64,000 nucleotides of DNA from the NCBI GenBank assembly GCA_002929055.1, contig PERY01000014.1, forward strand, positions 1 to 64,000. Reading direction: 5' to 3'. Under the pieces are notes generated by a model. It was given only the letters and a program-made list of their open reading frames with translations. It was not told the origin of the DNA and searched no databases. Shown piece by piece: positions 44,962-53,032 of the stretch (the first letter of the stretch is position 1; every line of letters starts with the position of its first letter). The translations under genes were made by a program, and so were the position numbers. Source of the stretch: Methylocystis sp. (GTDB lineage Bacteria; Pseudomonadota; Alphaproteobacteria; Rhizobiales; Beijerinckiaceae).

Positions 44962-46815
44962 ATGACGCCAAAAGCGATTCGCGCGCGCCCTGCCCGATTC
45001 ATGCGGAATTTTCTCGTTCTGGCCGCCGCCCTGACGCTCGCCGCGCCGTCCGCTCCCTCCGCGCCCCCGCGCGCCGCCGAGCCCGCACATGGCCTGGCGA
45101 CGCATGGCGCGCCAGCCCTGCCCAGGGACTTCGACCATTTTCCCTACGCGGACCCGCAAGCGAAGAAGGGCGGCAGGCTCCGCGTCGGCCTCCCCGGCAC
45201 TTTCGACAGCCTCAATCCTTTCAACCTCAAGTCGGGTTCGGCCGCGCAGGGTCTCGTGGGCAATGTTTTTCAGGGGATGATGGCGCGTTCGGCCGATGAG
45301 CCCTTCACGCTCTATCCGCTGATCGCCCGATCTATCGACATCGACCCCGCCCGCACGAAGATCGTCTTCCACCTCGATCCGCGGGCGCATTTCTCCGACG
45401 GCGAGCCGATCACTTCGGAGGACGTGCTGTTCTCCTTTGATCTGCTGAAGGGCAAGGGCCGGCCGCAGCAGCGCATCGCCTATGGGCTGGTGAAATCCAT
45501 CACGGCGCCCGACGCCCATACGGTCGCCTATGACCTCGCGGGCGTCGACGACCGCGAGTTGCCGCTCATCCTCGCCATCATGCCAGTGCTGCCCAAACAT
45601 GCGACCGACGTCGAACATTTCTCCGACGCGACGCTCGCAAAGCCCGTCGGCTCCGGCCCCTATGTGATCCAGGATGCGCAGGCGGGCGCCCGCGTCCTGC
45701 TCAAGCGCGACCCGAATTATTGGGGCGCGGACGTTCCCAGCCAGCGCGGCTTCTATAATTTCGACGAGATCGACATCCAGTATTTCCGCGACGGCAATTC
45801 GCTCTTCGAGGCCTTCAAGGCCGGGCTCGTCGATTTTCGCGAGGAGACGAGCACGACGCGCTGGTCGACCGGCTACGACTTCCCCGCGCTGCGCGACGGC
45901 CGCATGGCGAAGGAGGCGCTCAGGAACGAGAGCCCCAAGGGGCTGAACGGCTTCGTCTTCAACACGCGCCGCGCGCTCTTCAAGGATGCGCGGCTGCGCG
46001 AAGCCTTCGGCATGATGTTCGACTTCGAGTGGATCAACGCCAGCTATTACGCCGGCCTCTACACGCGCACCAAAAGCTTCTTCGACGAATCTGAACTCTC
46101 CTCGTCTGGCCGCCCCGCAAGCGAAAAGGAGCGCAAGCTCCTCGCGCCTTTCCCCGGCGCCGTGCGCGCCGACATTATGGCCGGCGAATGGCGCCCGCCG
46201 GTGAGCGACGGCAGCGGCCGCGACCGCGAAATGGCCAAGCGCGCCCTGGCGCTTCTCGCCGACGCCGGCTACCGTGTCGAGGGCGACAGGCTGACAAAAG
46301 ACGGCGAGCCGGTCTCCTTCGAAATCATGGTGAAGGACCGCGATCAGGAACGTCTGGCGCTGAGCTACGCCTCCTCGCTCTCGCGGATCGGCGTCGAGGC
46401 GCGCGTTCGGCTGGTCGACGAGGTGCAGTATCAGCGCCGCCGCCAGAAATTCGACTTTGACATGATGATCGGCCAATATCTGGCCTCGGCGTCTCCGGGC
46501 AACGAACAGCGGATGCGCTGGGGCTCCTCGAGCGCGACGCAGGAGTCCTCGTTCAACCTTGCTGGCGCCTCTTCTGCGGCGATCGACGCGCTGATCGCGG
46601 CGCTGCTGGCGGCGCAGAGCCAGGATGATTTCGTCACCGCCGTGCGCGCCTATGACCGCGTGCTGCTTTCGGGATTTTACCTCGTGCCCCTGTTTCACGC
46701 CTCCGAGCAATGGATCGCGCATTCGACGGACATCGCGCGCCCCGAGCGTCTGCCGCGCTACGGCGCGCCGCTCTTCGGCCCGACGCTCGAAAGCTGGTGG
46801 AGAAAGAATCCATGA
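44962..46815 (+). CDS. Periplasmic extracellular solute-binding protein, family 5 (YejA-like peptide binder)
   Basis: 617 aa. The N-terminus carries a signal peptide beginning near Met14 (MRNFLVLAAALTLAAPSA, cut near AAE). The mature part shows FPYADPQAKKGGRLRVGLPG, FDSLNPFNLKSG, ITSEDVLFSFDLLKGKGRPQ, KPVGSGPYVIQ (family SBP_bac_5 signature GSGPY) and FNTRRALFKDARLREAFGMM. It resembles the YejA group that feeds oligopeptides to ABC importers, but the permease and ATPase genes (yejBEF) are not next to it. The stop overlaps the following gene (ATGA). Confidence 0.9.
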   Translation: MTPKAIRARPARFMRNFLVLAAALTLAAPSAPSAPPRAAEPAHGLATHGAPALPRDFDHFPYADPQAKKGGRLRVGLPGTFDSLNPFNLKSGSAAQGLVGNVFQGMMARSADEPFTLYPLIARSIDIDPARTKIVFHLDPRAHFSDGEPITSEDVLFSFDLLKGKGRPQQRIAYGLVKSITAPDAHTVAYDLAGVDDRELPLILAIMPVLPKHATDVEHFSDATLAKPVGSGPYVIQDAQAGARVLLKRDPNYWGADVPSQRGFYNFDEIDIQYFRDGNSLFEAFKAGLVDFREETSTTRWSTGYDFPALRDGRMAKEALRNESPKGLNGFVFNTRRALFKDARLREAFGMMFDFEWINASYYAGLYTRTKSFFDESELSSSGRPASEKERKLLAPFPGAVRADIMAGEWRPPVSDGSGRDREMAKRALALLADAGYRVEGDRLTKDGEPVSFEIMVKDRDQERLALSYASSLSRIGVEARVRLVDEVQYQRRRQKFDFDMMIGQYLASASPGNEQRMRWGSSSATQESSFNLAGASSAAIDALIAALLAAQSQDDFVTAVRAYDRVLLSGFYLVPLFHASEQWIAHSTDIARPERLPRYGAPLFGPTLESWWRKNP

Positions 46816-47873
46816 CCGCCCGCGCCGCTCCATCCGAAGACGACGACGCGGCGCTCGCCCGCGCTCATCCGCTCACGCTCTTTGGTTTCGACGCGCTTGT
46901 CGCCGGCGCCGCGCGCCCCCGCCCCGGGGCCGTAGCCTTCCGCGACGACCATGACGGCGCCGCCGAGGAAGTGAGCTACGCAGACCTCTATCAGCGCGTC
47001 GGCGCCTGTCTGTCGCGCCTGCGCGCCTTCGAGTTTGCGCGTGGCGAGAAAATTCTCATCTGCTGCCAGCCCGGCGCGCAGAGCTTCGCCGCGCTCACCG
47101 CGGCGGTCGCAGCGGGTCTCGATCCCGTGCTTGCGCCTTTGCCGCTGCCCTATTCCGTGACAGCCATCGTCAATGCGGCGAAGGCGCTGCAGGTTGTCGG
47201 CCTTCTTGCCCCGGCGCGTTTCTGCGGCCTCGAATTTGACGCCCCCCTGCTCGAGATCGCCGCCGATACGCCGTCCATCCGTCTCATCGGTTCGCTCAGC
47301 GGCGCGCTCGACGGCGCCGAGGACTTTACGGCGGCGGCATTCGCGGCCTCGACGCCCCGCACGCGCCTTGCGGACGAATGGTCCAGCGATGAGCGCGCGC
47401 AAATCGGCGCCCTCGACGAAATCGGCTGCATCAATTTCGCTTCGCAGGGCGCCTTGCTCGGCGCGGCGCTCGATCTCGTGCGGGCCACGAGAGCCGCGGG
47501 CGACGCGCCGATCCTCTCGCTGAGCGCGCCTTCGTCGCTGGGCGCCCTGGTGGCCGGCCCGCTCGCGGCGCTCCTTGCCGGGCGTCCCCTGCATTTCCTC
47601 GCGCCCTTCACCGCGGCGGGCTTTCTGGCGACGCTCGACGCGCTCGGACCGACCCGGCTCGTCGCCCCCGCCTCCATTCTTCCCGATCTCGGCCGCGCGG
47701 GCCTTCTCGCCAATGGCGCGCTCGTCTGCGTCGCCGCGATCGGCGCGGGCGCGGCCCCCCCGCGGCCGCGGATCGAGGCTAACTGCCTCATCGTGGACAT
47801 TCGCGTCGCAAACGGCGGCGTCTCCCTGACGACGCATGCGCCAGCGCACGGCGAACCGGGGGAGGACGCGTAG
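46812..47873 (+). CDS. Degenerate AMP-binding (acyl/aminoacyl-adenylate-forming) enzyme-like protein
   Basis: 353 aa starting in the ATGA overlap with the solute-binding protein gene. The N-terminal half follows the ANL ligase fold: VAFRDDHDGAAEEVSYADLY, ARGEKILICCQPG, FAALTAAVAAGLDPVLAPLP, and later LSLSAPSSLGALVAGPLAAL and LLAGRPLHFLAPF. The nucleotide loop expected as SSGTTGxPKG is replaced by FASQGALLGAAL, the A5-A8 motifs and the whole C-terminal lid domain are missing. So it is probably not an active ligase; a pseudo-enzyme or an erosion product. The tight coupling to the SBP suggests it is still expressed. Confidence 0.6.
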   Translation: MTARAAPSEDDDAALARAHPLTLFGFDALVAGAARPRPGAVAFRDDHDGAAEEVSYADLYQRVGACLSRLRAFEFARGEKILICCQPGAQSFAALTAAVAAGLDPVLAPLPLPYSVTAIVNAAKALQVVGLLAPARFCGLEFDAPLLEIAADTPSIRLIGSLSGALDGAEDFTAAAFAASTPRTRLADEWSSDERAQIGALDEIGCINFASQGALLGAALDLVRATRAAGDAPILSLSAPSSLGALVAGPLAALLAGRPLHFLAPFTAAGFLATLDALGPTRLVAPASILPDLGRAGLLANGALVCVAAIGAGAAPPRPRIEANCLIVDIRVANGGVSLTTHAPAHGEPGEDA

Positions 47874-47935
47874 TCTGGCGTCGCCGCCTGAGAAGCTTTC
47901 GCTTCCGGTTCATTCACGCCCCGACGGAGGAATCC

Positions 47936-48928
47936 ATGGGCTTTCCGCTTTTCGTCATCGGCGCCGTTTCAATCGGCCTGCTAATTCTCGACCATAATTT
48001 GAACCTCGGCCTGCCGGTCCTTCACAGCCCGCTCTTCTGGTTCGTCTATGTCGTGCTGCTGGCGCTCGGCACGATGGTGCGCTTCGTGCGCCAGCAGACC
48101 GTGCTCGTCATCGAGCGTCTCGGCCGTTACAACCGCACGCTGACGGCGGGCGTCAATCTCGTCTATCCGATCGTCGAGCGCGTCGCCTACACCTTCGATC
48201 TGCGCGAGCAGGTGATCGACGTGCCCGAGCAGGACGCGATCACCAAGGACAACGCCACCGTCACCATCGACGGCGTGCTCTACTACAAGATCATGAACGC
48301 CAAGGACGCCGCCTATGGCGCCGAGGACATCCGCCGCGCCATCGTCAACCTCGCGCAGACGTCCATGCGCTCCGCCATCGGCTCGATGGAACTCGACAAG
48401 ACCTTCGAGAACCGAAGCGACATCAACGAGCGCGTCGTGCGCGCGGTCTCCGACGCCGCGCAGCTCTGGGGCGCGCATGTGACGCGCTACGAGATCAAGG
48501 ACATCACCATGCCGGAATCGCTGCGCCAGTCGATGGAGCGGCAGATGAAGGCCGAGCGCGACAAGCGTGCGACCGTGCTGGAATCCGAGGGCGTGAAACA
48601 GTCCGAGATCAACCGCGCCGAGGGCGAGAAGCAGGCCGCCATCCTGCGCGCCGAAGGCCAGGCGAAGGCCATCGAACTCGTGCGCTCGCAGATCACGCAG
48701 CAGGGCGGCGACGCGGCCGTGCAGCTTGAAGTCGCCAAAAGCGCCATCGAGCAATATGGGCGCCTCGCCAAGGCCGGCAACTCCATCGTGCTGATGGGCG
48801 ACGGCGCCGATCCCGCGGGCTGGATTGCAAAAGCGATGGCGGTGCTCAATACGGTGAACAAGGGCGCCGCCCCCGGTCTATCTTCCGCCGCCGCCGGCCG
48901 CACCCAGCCCTGGCAGAAGCCCGAATAA
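47936..48928 (+). CDS. SPFH/Band 7 (stomatin-like, QmcA-type) membrane protein
   Basis: 330 aa. N-terminal hydrophobic region (about 2-45) anchors it; the SPFH domain follows with VRFVRQQTVLVIERLGRY, YTFDLREQVIDVPEQDAITK, ALYYKIMNAKDAAY-like VLYYKIMNAKDAAYG and SMRSAIGSMELDKTFENR; then a coiled coil with AEGEKQAAILRAEGQAKAIE. It forms membrane microdomain scaffolds. It is followed 12 bp later by an NfeD protein, the standard partner. Confidence 0.93.
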   Translation: MGFPLFVIGAVSIGLLILDHNLNLGLPVLHSPLFWFVYVVLLALGTMVRFVRQQTVLVIERLGRYNRTLTAGVNLVYPIVERVAYTFDLREQVIDVPEQDAITKDNATVTIDGVLYYKIMNAKDAAYGAEDIRRAIVNLAQTSMRSAIGSMELDKTFENRSDINERVVRAVSDAAQLWGAHVTRYEIKDITMPESLRQSMERQMKAERDKRATVLESEGVKQSEINRAEGEKQAAILRAEGQAKAIELVRSQITQQGGDAAVQLEVAKSAIEQYGRLAKAGNSIVLMGDGADPAGWIAKAMAVLNTVNKGAAPGLSSAAAGRTQPWQKPE

Positions 48929-48940
48929 GGAGAAACGCGC

Positions 48941-49402
48941 ATGGAGCCGGCGTTCCTGACCGATCCCGCCAACGCCAGCCTGATCGCCGGGCTTGCGCTT
49001 CTGGCGCTCGACATCGGCGTGATCGGCCTGTCGCCGGTGATGTATGTGGCGCTCGGCGCGCTGCTCACGAGCGCCGGGCTCTACGCCACGGGCGCGCGGC
49101 CGGGGCTTCTGGAGACCGCGGCCATCGCCGCGGGCCTCAGCCTCGTGATCGCGATTCTGGGCCACAAGCCGCTGCAGCGCTTCCAGAACGCGGATGTGCA
49201 GGAAGACCAGAGCAGCGACCTCATCGGCCGCGAACTCGTCACGACGCAGGAAGTGACGAAGGCCGGCGGCCGGGTTTATTGGTCCGGCGTGGATTGGGAC
49301 GCGCGGCTTGCCGCTGACGCGGCGGTCGAGACGCTTCAACCAGGCGCCCGCGCGCGGGTGGCGCGGGTGGAGAATTTGACGCTGGTGCTGGCGCCGGTGT
49401 GA
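48941..49402 (+). CDS. NfeD family membrane protein
   Basis: 153 aa with two to three transmembrane segments (about 8-30 and 35-75: SLIAGLALLALDIGVIGLS and AAIAAGLSLVIAILGH) followed by an OB-fold C-terminal domain (about 90-150: LIGRELVTTQEVTKAGGRVY, VDWDARLA and VENLTLVLAPV). It belongs to the short NfeD class without a protease domain and works with the stomatin-like protein encoded just upstream. Confidence 0.9.
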   Translation: MEPAFLTDPANASLIAGLALLALDIGVIGLSPVMYVALGALLTSAGLYATGARPGLLETAAIAAGLSLVIAILGHKPLQRFQNADVQEDQSSDLIGRELVTTQEVTKAGGRVYWSGVDWDARLAADAAVETLQPGARARVARVENLTLVLAPV

Positions 49403-49490
49403 TCGTCAGTAGCAATCGAAGTGAAGCAATCCAGAAGTGCGGCCTCCCTCGCAATGACGGAAAGCGGCCGGTAGTGCTATAAGCGTCCCG

Positions 49491-51284
49491 ATGCCCGTTC
49501 GCCGCCTCGACCCCATCCTCGTCGACCGCATCGCCGCGGGCGAAGTCGTCGAACGCCCGGCCTCCGCAGTTAAGGAGCTGGTCGAGAATGCGCTCGATGC
49601 GGGCGCGATGCGCATCGACGTGGCCATTGAGGACGGCGGGCGCCGGCTCATTCGCGTCATCGACGACGGGAGCGGAATGGACGAGCATGATCTGGCGCTG
49701 GCCATCGAGCGCCACGCCACCTCGAAAATCCCCGACGGCGATCTCACCCACATCGCTACCCTCGGCTTTCGCGGCGAGGCGCTGCCCTCCATCGCCGCCG
49801 TCGCCGATCTCACCATCGAGACGCGCGCGAGGAACGCGCCGCATGGCTTCACGATCCGCGTCGAAGCGGGCGAGAAGCGCGGGCTCGTCCCCTCCGCCTG
49901 GCCACGCGGCACGAAGATCGAGGCGCGCGCGCTCTTCGCCGCGACTCCCGCGCGACTGAAGTTCCTCAAGACCGACCGCACCGAGGCGAGCGCCGTCGTA
50001 GATGTCGTGAAGCGCCTCGCCATGGCGCATCCGCACGTGCGCTTCTCGCTGTCAGCCGACAACGGGACGCTCTTCGACTATCCCGCCTGCGGCGCGGACA
50101 GCGCGCGGCGCATCGCGCAGGTGCTGGGCGAAGAGTTCCGCGCCAACGCCATTTCAATCGACGCCATCCGCGAGGGCGTGCGCCTCACCGGCCTTGCAAG
50201 CCTGCCGACCTACAATCGCGGCAATGCGCAGCTGCAATATGTCTATGTGAATGGGCGGCCCGTTCGCGACAAGCTCTTCGCCGGCGCCATTCGCGCCGCC
50301 TATCTCGATTTTCTCAGCTCCGATCGCCATCCGGTTGTCGCGCTTTTCATCGATTGCGACCCGCGCATCGTCGACGTCAATGTGCATCCGGCGAAGGCGG
50401 AAGTGCGCTTTTCCGATCCCGGCCTCGTGCGCGGCCTCGTCGTCGGCGCGCTGAAGCAGGCGCTCGGCCAGCAAAGCCATCGCAGCGCGGATACGAATGC
50501 GCGCGCGGCGATCGACATGCTCACGCGCTACGACGGGCCGAAGGGAGCGCCCGCCTATCACGCGCCGGCGCCGACGCATTGGGACATTCGCCATTCCCCG
50601 TACGCGCCGCAGGGCTTCGCGGAACAGCCGCAGGCGGCTTTCCACACCGGCGCCCCGATGGCCGACGCGCGCGCGCATGAGACGCCCGTCGAGACGTTGG
50701 ATGACGCGCCGCTCGGCGCCGCGCGCGCGCAATTGCACGAGACTTATATTGTCGCGCAAACCCGCGACGGTCTCGTCATCGTCGACCAGCACGCCGCGCA
50801 TGAACGTCTTGTGTATGAGAAGCTGAAGAAGCAGCGCGACGCGGCGGGCGTCGAGCGGCAGATGCTGCTCATCCCCGTCGTCGTCGATCTGGACGAACCG
50901 CGCATGAATGCGCTCGCGCCCGCCTTCGACGAGCTTGCGGCGCTCGGCCTGACGCTCGAGCCCTTCGGCCCCGGCGCCGTGCTGGTGCGCGAGGCGCCGG
51001 CCGTCCTCGGCGAGGTCAACCACAAGCGGCTTGTCGAGGACATCGCCGATCTCCTTTCCGAAGACGGCGACGCGCGCGCCCTCTCGCGCAAACTCGACCA
51101 TGTGCTGGCCACCTGCGCCTGTCATCATTCGGTGCGCGCTGGACGCCGCCTCGGCGCGACGGAGATGAACGCGCTGTTGCGCGAGATGGAGACGACGCCG
51201 GGCGCGGCGCAATGCAACCATGGCCGCCCGACCTATGTGGAGCTGAAGCTCTCCGACATAGAGAAGCTTTTCGGCCGGAAGTAG
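49491..51284 (+). CDS. mutL: DNA mismatch repair protein MutL (endonuclease type)
   Basis: 597 aa. N-terminal GHKL ATPase motifs: ELVENALDAGA (Mg-binding Asn), IDDGSGMDEHD, HATSKI and LGFRGEALPSIAAVADL; transducer part with YVNGRPVRDK and VDVNVHPAKAEVRF. A short variable linker leads to the C-terminal dimerisation domain with DQHAAHERLVYEKL, which fits the DQHA(x)2E(x)4E endonuclease motif, plus ACHHSVRAGRRL. So this MutL nicks DNA itself, as expected where mutH is absent. Confidence 0.96.
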   Translation: MPVRRLDPILVDRIAAGEVVERPASAVKELVENALDAGAMRIDVAIEDGGRRLIRVIDDGSGMDEHDLALAIERHATSKIPDGDLTHIATLGFRGEALPSIAAVADLTIETRARNAPHGFTIRVEAGEKRGLVPSAWPRGTKIEARALFAATPARLKFLKTDRTEASAVVDVVKRLAMAHPHVRFSLSADNGTLFDYPACGADSARRIAQVLGEEFRANAISIDAIREGVRLTGLASLPTYNRGNAQLQYVYVNGRPVRDKLFAGAIRAAYLDFLSSDRHPVVALFIDCDPRIVDVNVHPAKAEVRFSDPGLVRGLVVGALKQALGQQSHRSADTNARAAIDMLTRYDGPKGAPAYHAPAPTHWDIRHSPYAPQGFAEQPQAAFHTGAPMADARAHETPVETLDDAPLGAARAQLHETYIVAQTRDGLVIVDQHAAHERLVYEKLKKQRDAAGVERQMLLIPVVVDLDEPRMNALAPAFDELAALGLTLEPFGPGAVLVREAPAVLGEVNHKRLVEDIADLLSEDGDARALSRKLDHVLATCACHHSVRAGRRLGATEMNALLREMETTPGAAQCNHGRPTYVELKLSDIEKLFGRK

Positions 51285-51297
51285 AGCGCGGCAAAAT

Positions 51298-51612
51298 TCA
51301 CTCGATGCCGGCGTTGCGCATGCGCGTGTTCCACGCGTCGCTCAGGCGCTTCGAGATTTCGCCGGGGTCCGTGACAGGCGCCTGCGCCGCCATCAGGGCG
51401 CCCCGCACCGCGGAGGCTTCCTCGGCGGTCAGGACGAGCGGTCCCGCCATATGCGTGGCGTTGGGAACGGCGGCCAGTATCGCCTTGCGATTGGGATGGC
51501 TCTCGACCTCGACCACCGCGTCGGCGACCGGATCGCGACCGACGCAGACATAAGGGCCAATGACTTCGATCGCGCGGCCATCGGATGTGTTTCTGATGAA
51601 GGTCACTTGCAT
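51298..51612 (-). CDS. Conserved hypothetical protein
   Basis: 104 aa, hydrophilic, no signal peptide. Begins MQVTFIRNTSDGRAIEVIGP, with VESHPNRKAILAAVPNATHM and a helical C-terminal half (AEEASAVRGALMAAQ, ISKRLSDAWNTRMRN). No family recognised. It is convergent with mutL at 13 bp and lies opposite to the msrB leader region. Confidence 0.65.
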   Translation of the reverse strand: MQVTFIRNTSDGRAIEVIGPYVCVGRDPVADAVVEVESHPNRKAILAAVPNATHMAGPLVLTAEEASAVRGALMAAQAPVTDPGEISKRLSDAWNTRMRNAGIE

Positions 51613-51809
51613 GATCTTTACCGCCCATCCGGTTGCTTGTCGGCTTTCGGACGCGCGGCGCCTCCGATTCGCCCGGAAATGTGATCAAGCAAATTCCACG
51701 CCTCACCCCGTGGCGGCGGCGCCCGCCATTGTTCCGCCGAAGCCGAACACTAAATGAGGGAGCATTGTCCCCGAGCTTGCACAGGCGCGGGGATGTGACG
51801 GAGGCCGCA

Positions 51810-52349
51810 ATGTTGAGAATCATCGACCGCCGCGCATGGATGACGAGCGCCGCTGCGCTCGCCCTTCTTCCGGGAACCGCCGGCGCTGCGGAATTGGTCG
51901 ATGTCGAAGCTTTCGACGCCGCCGGAAAAAGCCTCGGGGTCTCGCGCGTCGAGAGGGTCGTCAAGAGCAACGCCGAGTGGCGCAGGGCGCTTTCGGCGCT
52001 CGCCTATGAGGTGACGCGGCATGACGGGACGGAGCAGGCCTTCACCGGACCCTATTGGGATGCGCATGACGACGGCCTCTTTCGCTGCGTCTGCTGCGAC
52101 ACGGCGCTCTTCGATTCGAAGACGAAATACGATTCCGGCACGGGCTGGCCGAGCTTCTTCGCGCCGATCTCGAAAGCCAATGTCGCAGAGATGGTCGACA
52201 GTTCCTTCGGCATGCGCCGCACCGCGGTCTCCTGCAAACGGTGCGACGCGCATCTGGGCCACGTCTTCACCGACGGGCCGAAGCCCACCGGCCTGCGCTA
52301 TTGCATGAACGGCGTCGCGCTGCGCTTCGTCGCGCGCGGGCAGGCGTGA
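51810..52349 (+). CDS. msrB: Exported peptide-methionine (R)-S-oxide reductase
   Basis: 179 aa from ATG 51810 with ACGGAGG upstream. The N-terminus has a twin-arginine-like signal (DRRAWMTSAAALALL, cut near GAA). The catalytic domain holds both zinc CxxC pairs (CVCC, CKRC), GTGWPSFFAPI, HLGHVFTDGP and the active-site Cys165 in RYCMNGVALRF. It repairs R-methionine sulfoxide in periplasmic proteins. It is followed eight bases later by msrA, also exported. Confidence 0.93.
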   Translation: MLRIIDRRAWMTSAAALALLPGTAGAAELVDVEAFDAAGKSLGVSRVERVVKSNAEWRRALSALAYEVTRHDGTEQAFTGPYWDAHDDGLFRCVCCDTALFDSKTKYDSGTGWPSFFAPISKANVAEMVDSSFGMRRTAVSCKRCDAHLGHVFTDGPKPTGLRYCMNGVALRFVARGQA

Positions 52350-52357
52350 GAGGCGCA

Positions 52358-53032
52358 ATGATGAAGCATCTTCTTCTGGCGCTCGCCGCCCTCGCCTTTA
52401 TCGCCGCGCCGCTCGCCGCCGCCGAGCGCGCCGTCAGCCTGCCCCCGCCCGCCTATGATCCGGCGCCGGCGAAGACGGAAGAGCAGAAGCTCGTCGTCGC
52501 GGGCGGATGTTTCTGGGGCGTGCAGGGCGTCTTTCAACGTGTGAAAGGCGTCACGCGCGCGGTCTCGGGTTATGCCGGCGGCGCGGCGCAGACGGCGCAT
52601 TACAACGAGGTCTCGCGCGGCGACACGGGCCACGCGGAGTCCGTCGAGATCACTTACAATCCGAAGGAGGTGAGTCTCGGCAAGCTGCTGCAGGTCTATT
52701 TCTCGGTTGCGCATGATCCGACGCAACTCAATCGCCAGGGGCCGGACGAAGGGACGCAATATCGCTCGGCGATTTTCATCGCCGCGCCGGAACAGCAGAA
52801 AGTCGCGCGCGAATACATCACGCAACTGTCGTCCGCGAAGGCGTTCGAGGCGCCGATCGCAACGAAGCTCGAGCCGCTCGCGCGCTTCTATCCGGCTGAG
52901 GCCCATCATCAGGATTATCTCATTCACAATCCGCGGCAGCCCTACATCGTCTACAACGACCTGCCGAAGATCGAGAATCTGAAGCGCCTCTTCCCGGCGC
53001 TCTACCGCGACGCGCCGGCGCTGACGAACTAG
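52358..53032 (+). CDS. msrA: Exported peptide-methionine (S)-S-oxide reductase
   Basis: 224 aa from ATG 52358 (GAGAGG upstream). Sec signal peptide KHLLLALAALAFIAAPLAAA. Catalytic Cys51 in AGGCFWGVQGVFQ; VSGYAGGAAQTAHYNEVSRG, GHAESVEITYNP and AEAHHQDYLIHNPRQPY are family-specific. With MsrB it gives the periplasm repair of both methionine sulfoxide isomers. The last four bases overlap the convergent 676-aa gene. Confidence 0.95.
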   Translation: MMKHLLLALAALAFIAAPLAAAERAVSLPPPAYDPAPAKTEEQKLVVAGGCFWGVQGVFQRVKGVTRAVSGYAGGAAQTAHYNEVSRGDTGHAESVEITYNPKEVSLGKLLQVYFSVAHDPTQLNRQGPDEGTQYRSAIFIAAPEQQKVAREYITQLSSAKAFEAPIATKLEPLARFYPAEAHHQDYLIHNPRQPYIVYNDLPKIENLKRLFPALYRDAPALTN

